Source: Pseudomonadota bacterium (GTDB lineage: Bacteria > Pseudomonadota > Gammaproteobacteria > Xanthomonadales > Xanthomonadaceae). Taken from it: a stretch of 7,281 nucleotides of DNA. Positions 1-6,244 of this stretch are shown here, piece by piece. The position numbers were made by a program, and so were the translations under genes. The notes beneath the pieces are model-generated. The model was not told where the DNA came from and did no database searches. It worked only from the letters and a program-made list of their open reading frames with translations. The stretch is from the NCBI GenBank assembly GCA_023457475.1, contig JAEWLO010000223.1:1-7281 (forward strand). Direction: 5' to 3'. Position 1 is the first letter of the stretch; each line of letters opens with the position of its first letter.

Positions 1-1750
1 GCTCCGGCTCATGGCCCAGGGAAGCGCCCACCAGCTCGACCAGCGCCTGGCTCACCAGACTCGACTTTCCCGAGCCGGAGACGCCGGTCACCGCGCAGAA
101 CGCACCGAGGGGAAAGCGCGCGTCCAGCCCATGCAGGTTGTTGCGGTGGATGCCGCGCAGTTCGAGCCAGCCGGCGGGCGCACGTGGCGGGCGTCGCGAG
201 GTCGGTCCCTTTCCAAACAGATACCGCGCCGTCGCCGAGGCCTCTACGTCACGTAACCCGTCCGGTGGACCGCTGTAGAGCACGGTGCCGCCCTCCTGGC
301 CGGCTCCGGGGCCGACATCGACCAGCCAGTCGGCGCGACGCAGCATCTCCAGATTGTGCTCGACCACGAACAACGTGTTGCCACCGCGCTTCAGCTGTTC
401 CAGCGCATCGAAGAGCGCTTCGCCATCGGCCGGGTGCAGGCCGGCCGTCGGCTCGTCCAGGACGTAGACCACACCGAACAGGCTGGAGCGGATCTGCGTC
501 GCCAGGCGCAGGCGCTGCAGTTCGCCCGGCGACAGCGTCGGCGTGGTGCGGTCCATCGAGAGGTAGCCCAGGCCCAAGGCCTGCAGCGTACCGATGCGTT
601 CGACCAGGTCCTGGGCGATCCGCTGCGCCGCGATGCGCTTCTCCTCGGAAAGATCCGGCGTACGCCGCACATCGCTGCCACCGGCATGGGCGCTGCCACC
701 TGCTGCCACTCGCTGCCGGGTGGCCTTTTCCCCCGACGCGCGACTGCGCGTTGTCGTGCGGGAGGGGGCACCGAAGTGACCCTCCGCCGCAGGCCGCAGC
801 ACTTCGGCCATGTCGGCCAGCGACAGCTGCGAGAGCGCGCCGATGTCCTTGCCGGCGAAAGTCACCGACAACGCCTCGCGCTTCAGCCGCTTGCCTTCGC
901 AGACCGGACACACCGTGCCCACCATGTAGCGGGCCACGCGCTTCTTCATCATCGCGCTCTGCGTGGTGGCGAAGGTATGCAGTACATAGCGGCGCGCCCC
1001 GCTGAAGGTGCCCATGTAGCTGGGTTCTTCCTTCCGTTTCAGCGCCGCACGGGTTTCGGCCGGGGTGAAGCCGGCATACACCGGCACCACCGGCTGCTCT
1101 TCGGTGAACAGGATCCAGTCGCGCTGCTTCTTCGGCAGGTCGCGCCATGGGATGTCGACGTTGTAGCCCAGCGTCACCAGGATGTCGCGCTGGTTCTGCC
1201 CGTGCCACGCCGGCGGCCAGGCGGCGATCGCCCGCTCGCGGATGCTCAGCGACGGGTCGGGCACCATCGACTGCTCGGTGACCTCGTAGACGGACCCGAG
1301 GCCGTGACAGTGCGGACAGGCCCCCTGCGGTGTGTTCGGCGAGAAGTCCTCGGCGTACAGCATGGGCTGCTTTGCCGGGTAGGTACCGGCACGCGAGTAC
1401 AGCATGCGCAGCAGGCTGGACAAGGTGGTCACGCTGCCGACGCTGGAGCGCACGCTGGCCTGGCCGCGCTGCTGCTGCAGGGCCACCGCCGGGGGCAGCC
1501 CTTCGATGGCGTCCACATCCGGCACGCCGACCTGGTCGATCAGGCGGCGTGCATAGGGCGAGAGCGACTCCAAGTAGCGGCGCTGGGCTTCGGCGTACAG
1601 CGTACCGAAGGCCAACGAGGACTTGCCGGAGCCGGAAATGCCCGAGAACACCACCAGCGCGTCGCGCGGGATGTCCACGTCCACGTTCTTCAGATTGTGC
1701 TCGCGTGCGCCGCGTACGCGGACGAAGGACGACGTCTTCAAGGTCTTCAT
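1..1750 (-). CDS. uvrA: UvrA-like excinuclease ATPase (UvrA2 type), partial, 3' end beyond window
   Basis: This is a UvrA-family ABC ATPase, a class that binds damaged DNA. Reading left from the ATG at 1750, the frame stays open for 583 codons to the window edge; about the last third of the protein is missing. Visible landmarks are Walker A GISGSGKS (residues 37-44), CxxC zinc-type pairs at 145/148 and 281/284, the ABC signature as LSPGELQ (406-412), Walker B with D432-E433-P434 followed by TAGLHP, and the second Walker A GVSGSGKS (556-563). Only about 100 residues separate the first Walker A from the first CxxC, roughly 100 fewer than in canonical UvrA, so the UvrB-binding insertion appears absent. 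That matches the UvrA2 group, whose part in excision repair or tolerance of DNA-binding compounds is less clear. Residues about 325-365 form an unusual Arg/Gly/Ala/Ser-rich insertion. No Shine-Dalgarno precedes the ATG, but UvrA homology begins within about ten residues of it. The gene lies 102 bp after the NmrA-like gene, with a SMAG pair between. Confidence 0.93.
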   Translation of the reverse strand, partial: MKTLKTSSFVRVRGAREHNLKNVDVDIPRDALVVFSGISGSGKSSLAFGTLYAEAQRRYLESLSPYARRLIDQVGVPDVDAIEGLPPAVALQQQRGQASVRSSVGSVTTLSSLLRMLYSRAGTYPAKQPMLYAEDFSPNTPQGACPHCHGLGSVYEVTEQSMVPDPSLSIRERAIAAWPPAWHGQNQRDILVTLGYNVDIPWRDLPKKQRDWILFTEEQPVVPVYAGFTPAETRAALKRKEEPSYMGTFSGARRYVLHTFATTQSAMMKKRVARYMVGTVCPVCEGKRLKREALSVTFAGKDIGALSQLSLADMAEVLRPAAEGHFGAPSRTTTRSRASGEKATRQRVAAGGSAHAGGSDVRRTPDLSEEKRIAAQRIAQDLVERIGTLQALGLGYLSMDRTTPTLSPGELQRLRLATQIRSSLFGVVYVLDEPTAGLHPADGEALFDALEQLKRGGNTLFVVEHNLEMLRRADWLVDVGPGAGQEGGTVLYSGPPDGLRDVEASATARYLFGKGPTSRRPPRAPAGWLELRGIHRNNLHGLDARFPLGAFCAVTGVSGSGKSSLVSQALVELVGASLGHEPE

Positions 1751-1784
1751 GCACCGGAGCATAACGGCGGCGATGTGCACGATA

Positions 1785-1858
1785 CGGTAGCGCCGGCCGT
1801 TGGCCGGCCCTCGGTGCTCCACGATCGTGCATGGGCCGGCCAACGGCCGGCGCTACCG
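1785..1858. repeat. Inverted pair of SMAG (GTAG-type REP) hairpins
   Basis: Two identical 26-bp arms lie in inverted orientation (1785-1810 and 1833-1858) around a 22-bp centre. Each arm begins CGGTAG at its outer end and contains its own hairpin, GCCGGCC-GTT-GGCCGGC. The GTAG head plus short GC stem is the hallmark of the S. maltophilia SMAG class of REP sequences, which are thought to be mobilised by RAYT transposases; none is encoded here. The TAG of the right-hand element, read on the minus strand, is the stop codon of the NmrA-like gene. The whole pair can fold into one long hairpin in RNA and sits between that gene and the UvrA-like gene, so it could end, slow or stabilise transcripts. 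It has no T-run like an intrinsic terminator. Confidence 0.9.
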
Positions 1859-2647
1859 CGTGCCCAGCGGATTGGGCTGGTTCACCTGCGGCAGCGTGCC
1901 GGCGACATGCGACGCCAGCCAGTCGGCGAAACGGGTCGGCCCGAGCAGCGCATTGGCCTCCGGGGTGAGGGTCAGGTCCTTCAGGCGTGCGCCGTAGTAC
2001 CGTACATCCGCATCGCCCTCCACCGGGCGGTCGTCCTGATGGAAGTACATCACCCATTCCACCAGCTCGAACAGCCGGTGCCGCTCGGGACCGGCAATCT
2101 GCAGCAGGCGTCCGGCCGGCGGCGCGGTGGCGAGCTTGGCCAGGATCGTCGCCACATCATCGGCCGCGACCGGCTGCACCTCGGCCAGCGGCAGCCTCAC
2201 CGGTTCCCGAATGCCGCCGGGAGGCACCAGCTGGGCCATGAACTCGAAGCATTGCGTGGCCCTCACCAGCGTGGCGGGAAGGCGCGCCTCGCGCACCTGC
2301 CGCTCCTGCGCGGCCTTGGCGCGGAAGTAGGCACTGCCCTGCAGATAAGGCGTACCCACGACCGAAAGCGCCAGCAGATGGCGCACCCCCGCCCGCTCGC
2401 TGGCGCTGACCACGTGCGCGGTACCGGTCTGGAAGAAGCGCGCAACGTCCGGGTCCTCGAACACCGGCGCATTACTGGCATCGACCACCACGTCCGCCCC
2501 GGCAAGCACGGCATCCAGCCCTGTCCCCGTCAGCACATCCACGCCGGTGCGACGGGATGCCGCCACCACCTCATGTCCCTGCAGCCGCAGCCCTGCCACG
2601 ACCCGGCTGCCGATCAGGCCGTGGCCACCGAGCACGATGATCTTCAT
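1853..2647 (-). CDS. NmrA-like NAD(P)-binding atypical SDR (paralogue 1)
   Basis: The 264-residue protein has an N-terminal Rossmann fold of the NmrA/atypical short-chain dehydrogenase type. It starts MKIIVLGGHGLIGSR, giving the dinucleotide-binding motif GGHGLIG (residues 7-13), with a VVVD strand at 53-56, the segment LALSVVGT at 92-99, and YFRAK (107-111) in the place of the SDR YxxxK pair. Related proteins are quinone or aldehyde reductases or NADP-sensing regulators; which applies here cannot be told. It aligns residue for residue with the other NmrA-like gene of this cluster for over 100 residues. The ATG at 2647 follows a GGAG ribosome site six bases upstream and lies only 16 bp after the bestrophin stop, so it is cotranscribed. 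The stop codon TAG belongs to the GTAG head of a SMAG repeat, which may have set the present C-terminus (PLGTR). Confidence 0.92.
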   Translation of the reverse strand: MKIIVLGGHGLIGSRVVAGLRLQGHEVVAASRRTGVDVLTGTGLDAVLAGADVVVDASNAPVFEDPDVARFFQTGTAHVVSASERAGVRHLLALSVVGTPYLQGSAYFRAKAAQERQVREARLPATLVRATQCFEFMAQLVPPGGIREPVRLPLAEVQPVAADDVATILAKLATAPPAGRLLQIAGPERHRLFELVEWVMYFHQDDRPVEGDADVRYYGARLKDLTLTPEANALLGPTRFADWLASHVAGTLPQVNQPNPLGTR

Positions 2648-2663
2648 GAAGGTCTCCGTTCGA

Positions 2664-3671
2664 TCACATCACGATGGGGCTGGCCGGCACGGGTGCCACC
2701 GGAACATCACGCTCGTCCAGCATCTGGCGCAGCTCCAGCTCGATGCCGGTGCACAGCTGCGAGATCGGGATGTCATTGGCACCGCCCTCGAACGGATTGG
2801 CGCTGCTTTCGCCCACCTGGTCCAGTGCGACGTACATCCACGACACCAGCACGCCCAACGGAATCGCCAGCCAGACCATCTGCCCGGCCATGATGCCCTG
2901 CACTTCGGCGTTCATCGGGGCCAGCAGATCGATCATGCCCAGCGGCAGCAGCAGGCAGAGGATGTAGACGAAGATGACATTGATGATGGCGTACTGGCGG
3001 GGGTACGGGTAGTTCTTGATGCGTTCGCTGCGCGCCTGCTGCTCGTGCAGCTCGCGCAGCAGCCGCTGCAGTTCGGCGAAGGTCGCCGCCGCCAACTGGC
3101 CCGCGGCCAGCATCTGCTTGAGTGCCGCGCTCTGCAGCGCCAGCACCTCGGTGGCCTTGCCACCTGCACCGAGGATGCGCGCGCGTTCCTCCGGGCTGAC
3201 GTACTTGATCAGCTCCAGTTCCAGCGCGCTGGCCTTCTCCGGCACCGCGAAGTGTTTGCGGTACTCCGCGTTCGCGACCGCCTTCTGGGTTTCCCACGGC
3301 TTGCTTTCGCGCATCTGGTAGCGCAGTGCGGTCAGCCAGGCCAGGTGCCGGTACACCAGTCGCCGGGCCAGATCCGGGGAGTCCACCCCATCGCGACTGA
3401 GTGCGCCCCACATGCGGCTGGCGCTGTTGATGGATGCCCAGATCTGCTGGGCTTCCCACAACCGGTTGTAAGTCTGGGTGTTCTTGAACCCGGCAATCAG
3501 CGCCACCGTAGTGCCGAGCATGAAGATCACGTTCCACGGCACCACCAGCCAGCTGAGGCCGGCCAGTTGATGCAGTGCGACCAGGGTGACGTCCAGCGCG
3601 ATCAGCACGTACAGCGGCCGACGCGTCCAGAGCAGAAATTCGGAAATGGTGTAGGAACGTCCAGCGTGCAT
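2664..3671 (-). CDS. Bestrophin-family (UPF0187) membrane channel protein
   Basis: The 335-residue protein belongs to the bacterial bestrophin family, pentameric channels related to animal calcium-activated chloride channels. Four hydrophobic segments are visible at roughly residues 20-38, 43-61, 226-247 and 262-284, with a long mostly helical, charged region (about 95-220) between the pairs, as the family requires. The family signatures are present: NRLWEAQQIWASINSASR (69-86) and NPFEGGANDIPI (292-303). The ATG at 3671 follows a GGAG nine bases upstream and lies 24 bp after the Ohr-like stop; its own stop is 16 bp before the first NmrA-like gene. It is therefore the third gene of a four-gene operon. 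Bacterial members have been reported with either anion or cation selectivity, so the ion cannot be assigned. A role in ion or pH balance during oxidant stress is inferred only from its neighbours. Confidence 0.93.
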   Translation of the reverse strand: MHAGRSYTISEFLLWTRRPLYVLIALDVTLVALHQLAGLSWLVVPWNVIFMLGTTVALIAGFKNTQTYNRLWEAQQIWASINSASRMWGALSRDGVDSPDLARRLVYRHLAWLTALRYQMRESKPWETQKAVANAEYRKHFAVPEKASALELELIKYVSPEERARILGAGGKATEVLALQSAALKQMLAAGQLAAATFAELQRLLRELHEQQARSERIKNYPYPRQYAIINVIFVYILCLLLPLGMIDLLAPMNAEVQGIMAGQMVWLAIPLGVLVSWMYVALDQVGESSANPFEGGANDIPISQLCTGIELELRQMLDERDVPVAPVPASPIVM

Positions 3672-3695
3672 GAGGTCGATCTCCAGCAGAAGGAT

Positions 3696-4211
3696 TCAGG
3701 GTGATGCGGGTGCGCCGTCGGGCAGCACCGTCACCACGTGGGTGATGCCGTTGCGGAACATCTTCGAGTAGGGGCACACGCGCTCGGTGTTGCGGACCAG
3801 TTCCGCGGCCAGCGTCGGCTCCATGCCCGGCAGCCACGCGTCGACCTCGGCCGAAAGCAGGTAGAGCCCGTCGATGGGATCACGCGAGAACGTCACCGCC
3901 ACCTCCACGCACGCGTTCAGCAGGGTCAGTCCGGCGCGTGTGGCCAGCAGACTCATCGCGCCGTGGAAGCACGCCGCGTAACCCGCCGCCAGCAGCTGTT
4001 CCGGATTGCTGCCACCGCCGGGGCCGCCGAGTTCGGGCGGCAACCGCAGCTGCAGGTCCAGCGCGCCGTCATCCGACCGCACCACGCCCGACGCGCGGCC
4101 GTGCCCGGTGACGCCGCCGTCGATCCGGACGCGGCCGGTGTACAGCGGTCGCACCGTGTCGCCGAGGTAACGGTCCAGTACCCCGGGCGGGGGCGGTCTC
4201 AATTCGGACAT
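3696..4211 (-). CDS. Ohr/OsmC-family organic hydroperoxide reductase
   Basis: This OsmC-fold thiol peroxidase of the Ohr branch reduces organic and fatty-acid hydroperoxides with lipoyl-protein or thiol partners. The catalytic set is complete: Arg39 (GHGRA), Glu71 (NPEQLLAAGY), peroxidatic Cys81 (YAACFHG) and resolving Cys146 (ERVCPYSKMF). The Arg-to-Cys spacing of 42 and Glu-to-Cys spacing of 10 equal those of classical Ohr. At 171 residues it is longer than the usual approximately 142, owing to about 20 extra N-terminal residues before the conserved PLYTGRV stretch and a short C-terminal tail. The ATG at 4211 lies six bases after the stop of the second NmrA-like gene with no good ribosome site, so translation is probably coupled. 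No MarR-type OhrR, the usual Ohr regulator, is nearby; a LysR-type gene is present instead. Cytoplasmic: no signal peptide is visible. Confidence 0.94.
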   Translation of the reverse strand: MSELRPPPPGVLDRYLGDTVRPLYTGRVRIDGGVTGHGRASGVVRSDDGALDLQLRLPPELGGPGGGSNPEQLLAAGYAACFHGAMSLLATRAGLTLLNACVEVAVTFSRDPIDGLYLLSAEVDAWLPGMEPTLAAELVRNTERVCPYSKMFRNGITHVVTVLPDGAPASP

Positions 4212-4217
4212 GGCACG

Positions 4218-4973
4218 TCAGGCAGGTACGGTCGCCACCGACCGCTGCAGCCAGGCGCGGATGTCCTGGCGGCCCAGCCACGCCGCACCCGCCGGCACCA
4301 GTGTGTCGTCCTGCAGCACGGCACCGAAGTAGGAAGCCTGCGGGTCGCCGGTTACTTTGCGCGCGTCGCCGGTCAGGTCCAGGTAACGCTGTGCGAGCTC
4401 GTCCATGCGCGCCCGCTCGGGCCCGGCGATCTCGACCACACCGTTCACCGGCGGCTGCTGCGCGATGCGCGCCACGGCCTCGGCGACCTCCTCGGCGGCA
4501 ATTGGCTGCACCAGGGCGGTGGGCAGACGCAGTGTGGTTCCGGCGGCCAGAAGGATGCCCGGCAGGAACTCGAAGAACTGGGTCGAATGGATGATGGTGT
4601 AGGCAATGCCCGCCGCGCGGATCAACCGCTCCTGCGCGATCTTGCCGCGGAAGTAGCCACTGGCGGCCAGCTTGTCCGTGCCGACCACGGACAGGGCCAC
4701 GTGATGCTTCACGCCGGCCTTCGCTTCCGCGGCGAGGATGTTGCGGCCGGCCGTCTCGAAGAAGTCCAGCACTGCGGCGTCTTCGAAGGACGGCGAATTG
4801 GCCAGGTCGACCACCACGTCCGTGCCGGCCATCGCAGCGTCGAGTCCGGCACCGCTGAGGATGTCGATACCGGTGGAAGGCGCGGCCACCACCACCTCAT
4901 GACCTGCCGCGCCCAGGCGCTCGACCACTTTGCTGCCGATGCGGCCGGTGCCGCCGATGACGAGATACTTCAT
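4218..4973 (-). CDS. NmrA-like NAD(P)-binding atypical SDR (paralogue 2, operon leader)
   Basis: The 251-residue protein is an NmrA-type Rossmann-fold member of the atypical SDR group. Its nucleotide-binding motif is GGTGRIG (residues 7-13), with VVVD at 53-56, VALSVVGT at 92-99 and YFRGK (107-111). It is a paralogue of the gene at 1853-2647 with the same motif positions, but keeps the common GGTG rather than GGHG. Two ATGs lie two codons apart (4979 and 4973). The GGAG at 4981-4984 is one base from the first but seven from the second, so 4973 is chosen, giving an MKYLVIGG start that matches the paralogue's MKIIVLGG. It is the first gene of the minus-strand operon, about 30 bases downstream of the predicted start of the promoter module at 5010-5080. 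Oxidoreductase or NADP-sensor function is inferred from family; substrate unknown. Confidence 0.93.
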   Translation of the reverse strand: MKYLVIGGTGRIGSKVVERLGAAGHEVVVAAPSTGIDILSGAGLDAAMAGTDVVVDLANSPSFEDAAVLDFFETAGRNILAAEAKAGVKHHVALSVVGTDKLAASGYFRGKIAQERLIRAAGIAYTIIHSTQFFEFLPGILLAAGTTLRLPTALVQPIAAEEVAEAVARIAQQPPVNGVVEIAGPERARMDELAQRYLDLTGDARKVTGDPQASYFGAVLQDDTLVPAGAAWLGRQDIRAWLQRSVATVPA

Positions 4974-4980
4974 GTCCATG

Positions 4981-4984
4981 CTCC
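4981..4984 (-). promoter_or_regulatory. Ribosome-binding site deciding the start of the operon-leading NmrA-like gene
   Basis: GGAG on the minus strand lies one base before the ATG at 4979 and seven bases before the ATG at 4973. Only the second spacing is usable for initiation, so the start is placed at 4973. Confidence 0.7.
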
Positions 4985-5009
4985 AGGAGGAAAGGGAGAG
5001 TGCAGGAGG

Positions 5010-5080
5010 ATGCTAGGAGCGCACCGCCGCAGGCAGTAGATCCGTGCGCGGACGCAGACTGTTGCCTGTTGCGCAGCAAT
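5010..5080 (-). promoter_or_regulatory. Promoter/operator module of the NmrA-Ohr-bestrophin-NmrA operon
   Basis: Read on the minus strand, this contains ATTGCTGCGC (5080-5071), a 6-base gap, CAACAGTCTGCGTCCGC (5064-5048), a 32-base spacer and TAGCAT (5015-5010), which serves as the -10. A CTACTG at 5039-5034 stands 18 bases before the -10 as a poor -35. The same arrangement with the same spacings occurs at 6245-6315 in front of the AhpD-like gene. The 17-base box contains a TGCG/CGCA dyad. The first box begins a T-N11-A stretch, the generic LysR-type half-site pattern. A weak -35 with operator sequence centred some 50 bases upstream of the start is typical of a LysR-activated promoter. The promoter assignment is inferred from the conserved pattern. 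Confidence 0.7.
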
Positions 5081-5090
5081 GCGGAGATGC

Positions 5091-5113
5091 CGCCACGCGG
5101 GGCGTGGCGCTAC
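5091..5113 (-). repeat. Single SMAG (GTAG-type REP) hairpin at the end of the LysR gene
   Basis: On the minus strand this reads GTAG followed by a perfect 8-bp stem (CGCCACGC / GCGTGGCG) with a 3-base loop: the head-plus-hairpin layout of the S. maltophilia SMAG class. Its stem sequence differs from the pair at 1785-1858, but both share CGGTAGCGCC at the head. The TAG of the head is the stop codon of the LysR gene. The hairpin lies between that gene and the next operon's promoter, where it could reduce read-through; no T-run follows. Confidence 0.8.
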
Positions 5114-6144
5114 CGCCAGACGGCGGGATCCACTGGCCCAGGATGCATACCGCCCTGCTGCATCTGCTCCCAGTGCGTGACCACGTCCAGATCCAGCGCG
5201 CGCACCTCGGTGGTGATGAAGTCGATGAATGCACGGATGCGCTTGGGCAGCTGCCGGCGGCTGAGGTAGCACAGGTAGTGCCCGCGGTCGTCGGCGGCGT
5301 ACCGGTGCAGCCCGCTGACCGCCAGGCCGGCGTCCAGCGCGGCACGCACCAGATAATTCGGCAGTTGTGCGACGCCCTGGCCCTGCAGCATCGCCTGCAG
5401 GGCGAGATCGGCGTCGTTGAACACCAGCGCTGCCGCCGGCTCCACCGACAGCGGTTGACCGTCCATACGGAACTCCCACGGCTGCAGCCGGCCATTCGGC
5501 TGACGCAGGCTGATGCAGGTGTGCGCGGACAAGGCGGCCACCGTATCGGGCAGGCCATGACGGGCCACATAGCCCGGTGCGGCACAGACCAGCTGCTGCA
5601 TCGGGATCAGGTGCTTGGCGATGACGTCGCTGTCATCCAGCACGCCCTCGCGGAATGCGACGTCGATACGGTCGGCGGCCAGGTCCAGTGCGCGGTCCTC
5701 CAGCTGCAGTTCCAGCGACACCTCGGGAAAGCGCTCGCGGAAAGCGCCCATCAATGGTGCGATCACGTTGCGCCCGAAGCCGTGCGTGGCGCTGACCCGT
5801 AGATGCCCGCGCGGCGGACCATCACGCAGGTCGCGCATTTCTTCCAGTGCCTGCAGGATGCGGTCGACGCCGGGCCGGCAGCCTTCGTGGAACAGCTCCC
5901 CTTCGCGGGTGAGCGAGGTGGAGCGGGTAGTGCGCAGGAACAGGCGCACGCCCAGCTGGCCTTCCAGCTTCTGCACGCTGCGGCTCACCGCCGACCGACC
6001 GATGCCGAGCCGGTCGGCCGCACGCGAGAAGCTGCCCTCGTGGGCGACCGCAATGAACGCCATCACGCCGGCGTAACTCGCCGAGAAGCCGGTGCTCAGT
6101 GGATCGGCCGCCTCTTCGACGCAGGAGGCATCGGTCAGGGACAT
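5110..6144 (-). CDS. LysR-type transcriptional regulator
   Basis: This LysR-family regulator is 344 residues long from the start chosen here. The N-terminal winged helix-turn-helix spans about residues 24-84 (MAFIAVAHEGSFSRAADRLG, then SAVSRSVQKLEGQLGVRLF and RTTRSTSLTREGELF), followed by a linker helix and a substrate-binding-like effector domain (about 115-320). The ATG at 6144 is preferred over one at 6171 because GGGAG at 6155-6159 precedes it by ten bases, while the upstream ATG has no ribosome site. The protein carries about 20 residues before the usual LysR start and an unusually long tail ending VDPAVWR; its TAG stop lies in a SMAG repeat. It diverges from the AhpD-like/cupin operon and lies directly upstream of the four-gene minus operon. 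Matching promoter modules before both operons make it their likely regulator. The effector is unknown, and no OxyR-type cysteine pair is obvious. Confidence 0.93.
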   Translation of the reverse strand: MSLTDASCVEEAADPLSTGFSASYAGVMAFIAVAHEGSFSRAADRLGIGRSAVSRSVQKLEGQLGVRLFLRTTRSTSLTREGELFHEGCRPGVDRILQALEEMRDLRDGPPRGHLRVSATHGFGRNVIAPLMGAFRERFPEVSLELQLEDRALDLAADRIDVAFREGVLDDSDVIAKHLIPMQQLVCAAPGYVARHGLPDTVAALSAHTCISLRQPNGRLQPWEFRMDGQPLSVEPAAALVFNDADLALQAMLQGQGVAQLPNYLVRAALDAGLAVSGLHRYAADDRGHYLCYLSRRQLPKRIRAFIDFITTEVRALDLDVVTHWEQMQQGGMHPGPVDPAVWR

Positions 6145-6154
6145 GGCGGCGTCG

Positions 6155-6159
6155 CTCCC
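6155..6159 (-). promoter_or_regulatory. Ribosome-binding site supporting the 6144 start of the LysR gene
   Basis: GGGAG on the minus strand lies ten bases before the ATG at 6144. The alternative ATG at 6171 is preceded by CCACCCC and no purine-rich site. The spacing is slightly long, so the support is moderate. Confidence 0.45.
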
Positions 6160-6244
6160 GGGCGAACACATGGGGTGGAATTTTCAGGGCTCATGCAGGA
6201 CAGACGGGCCAGTGCACTGCGCTGTGACACCCCGGCCGCCGTTG

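Noticed and set aside
1785..1858. Possible CRISPR repeat or intrinsic terminator
   Set aside because: There are only two arms in inverted orientation with no array of spacers and no T-run; the GTAG heads identify a REP/SMAG pair.
249..2057. 602-codon open frame on the minus strand
   Set aside because: It is another frame of the same strand as the UvrA-like gene, crosses the SMAG pair and part of the NmrA-like gene, and shows no coherent domains; the true UvrA frame has all the ABC motifs.
356..2893. 845-codon open frame on the plus strand
   Set aside because: It runs antisense through the UvrA-like and NmrA-like genes. The translation is Arg/His/Gln-rich with no family motifs, as expected opposite GC-rich genes.
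2547..3704. 385-codon open frame on the plus strand
   Set aside because: Antisense to the bestrophin gene; Gln/His/Arg-rich shadow with no hydrophobic segments or motifs.
3738..5039. 433-codon open frame on the plus strand
   Set aside because: Antisense to the Ohr-like and second NmrA-like genes; shadow of their codon pattern.
5110..6171. LysR protein as an OxyR-type peroxide sensor
   Set aside because: Several cysteines exist but no recognisable OxyR cysteine-pair segment is visible in the effector domain, so direct thiol sensing is not claimed.
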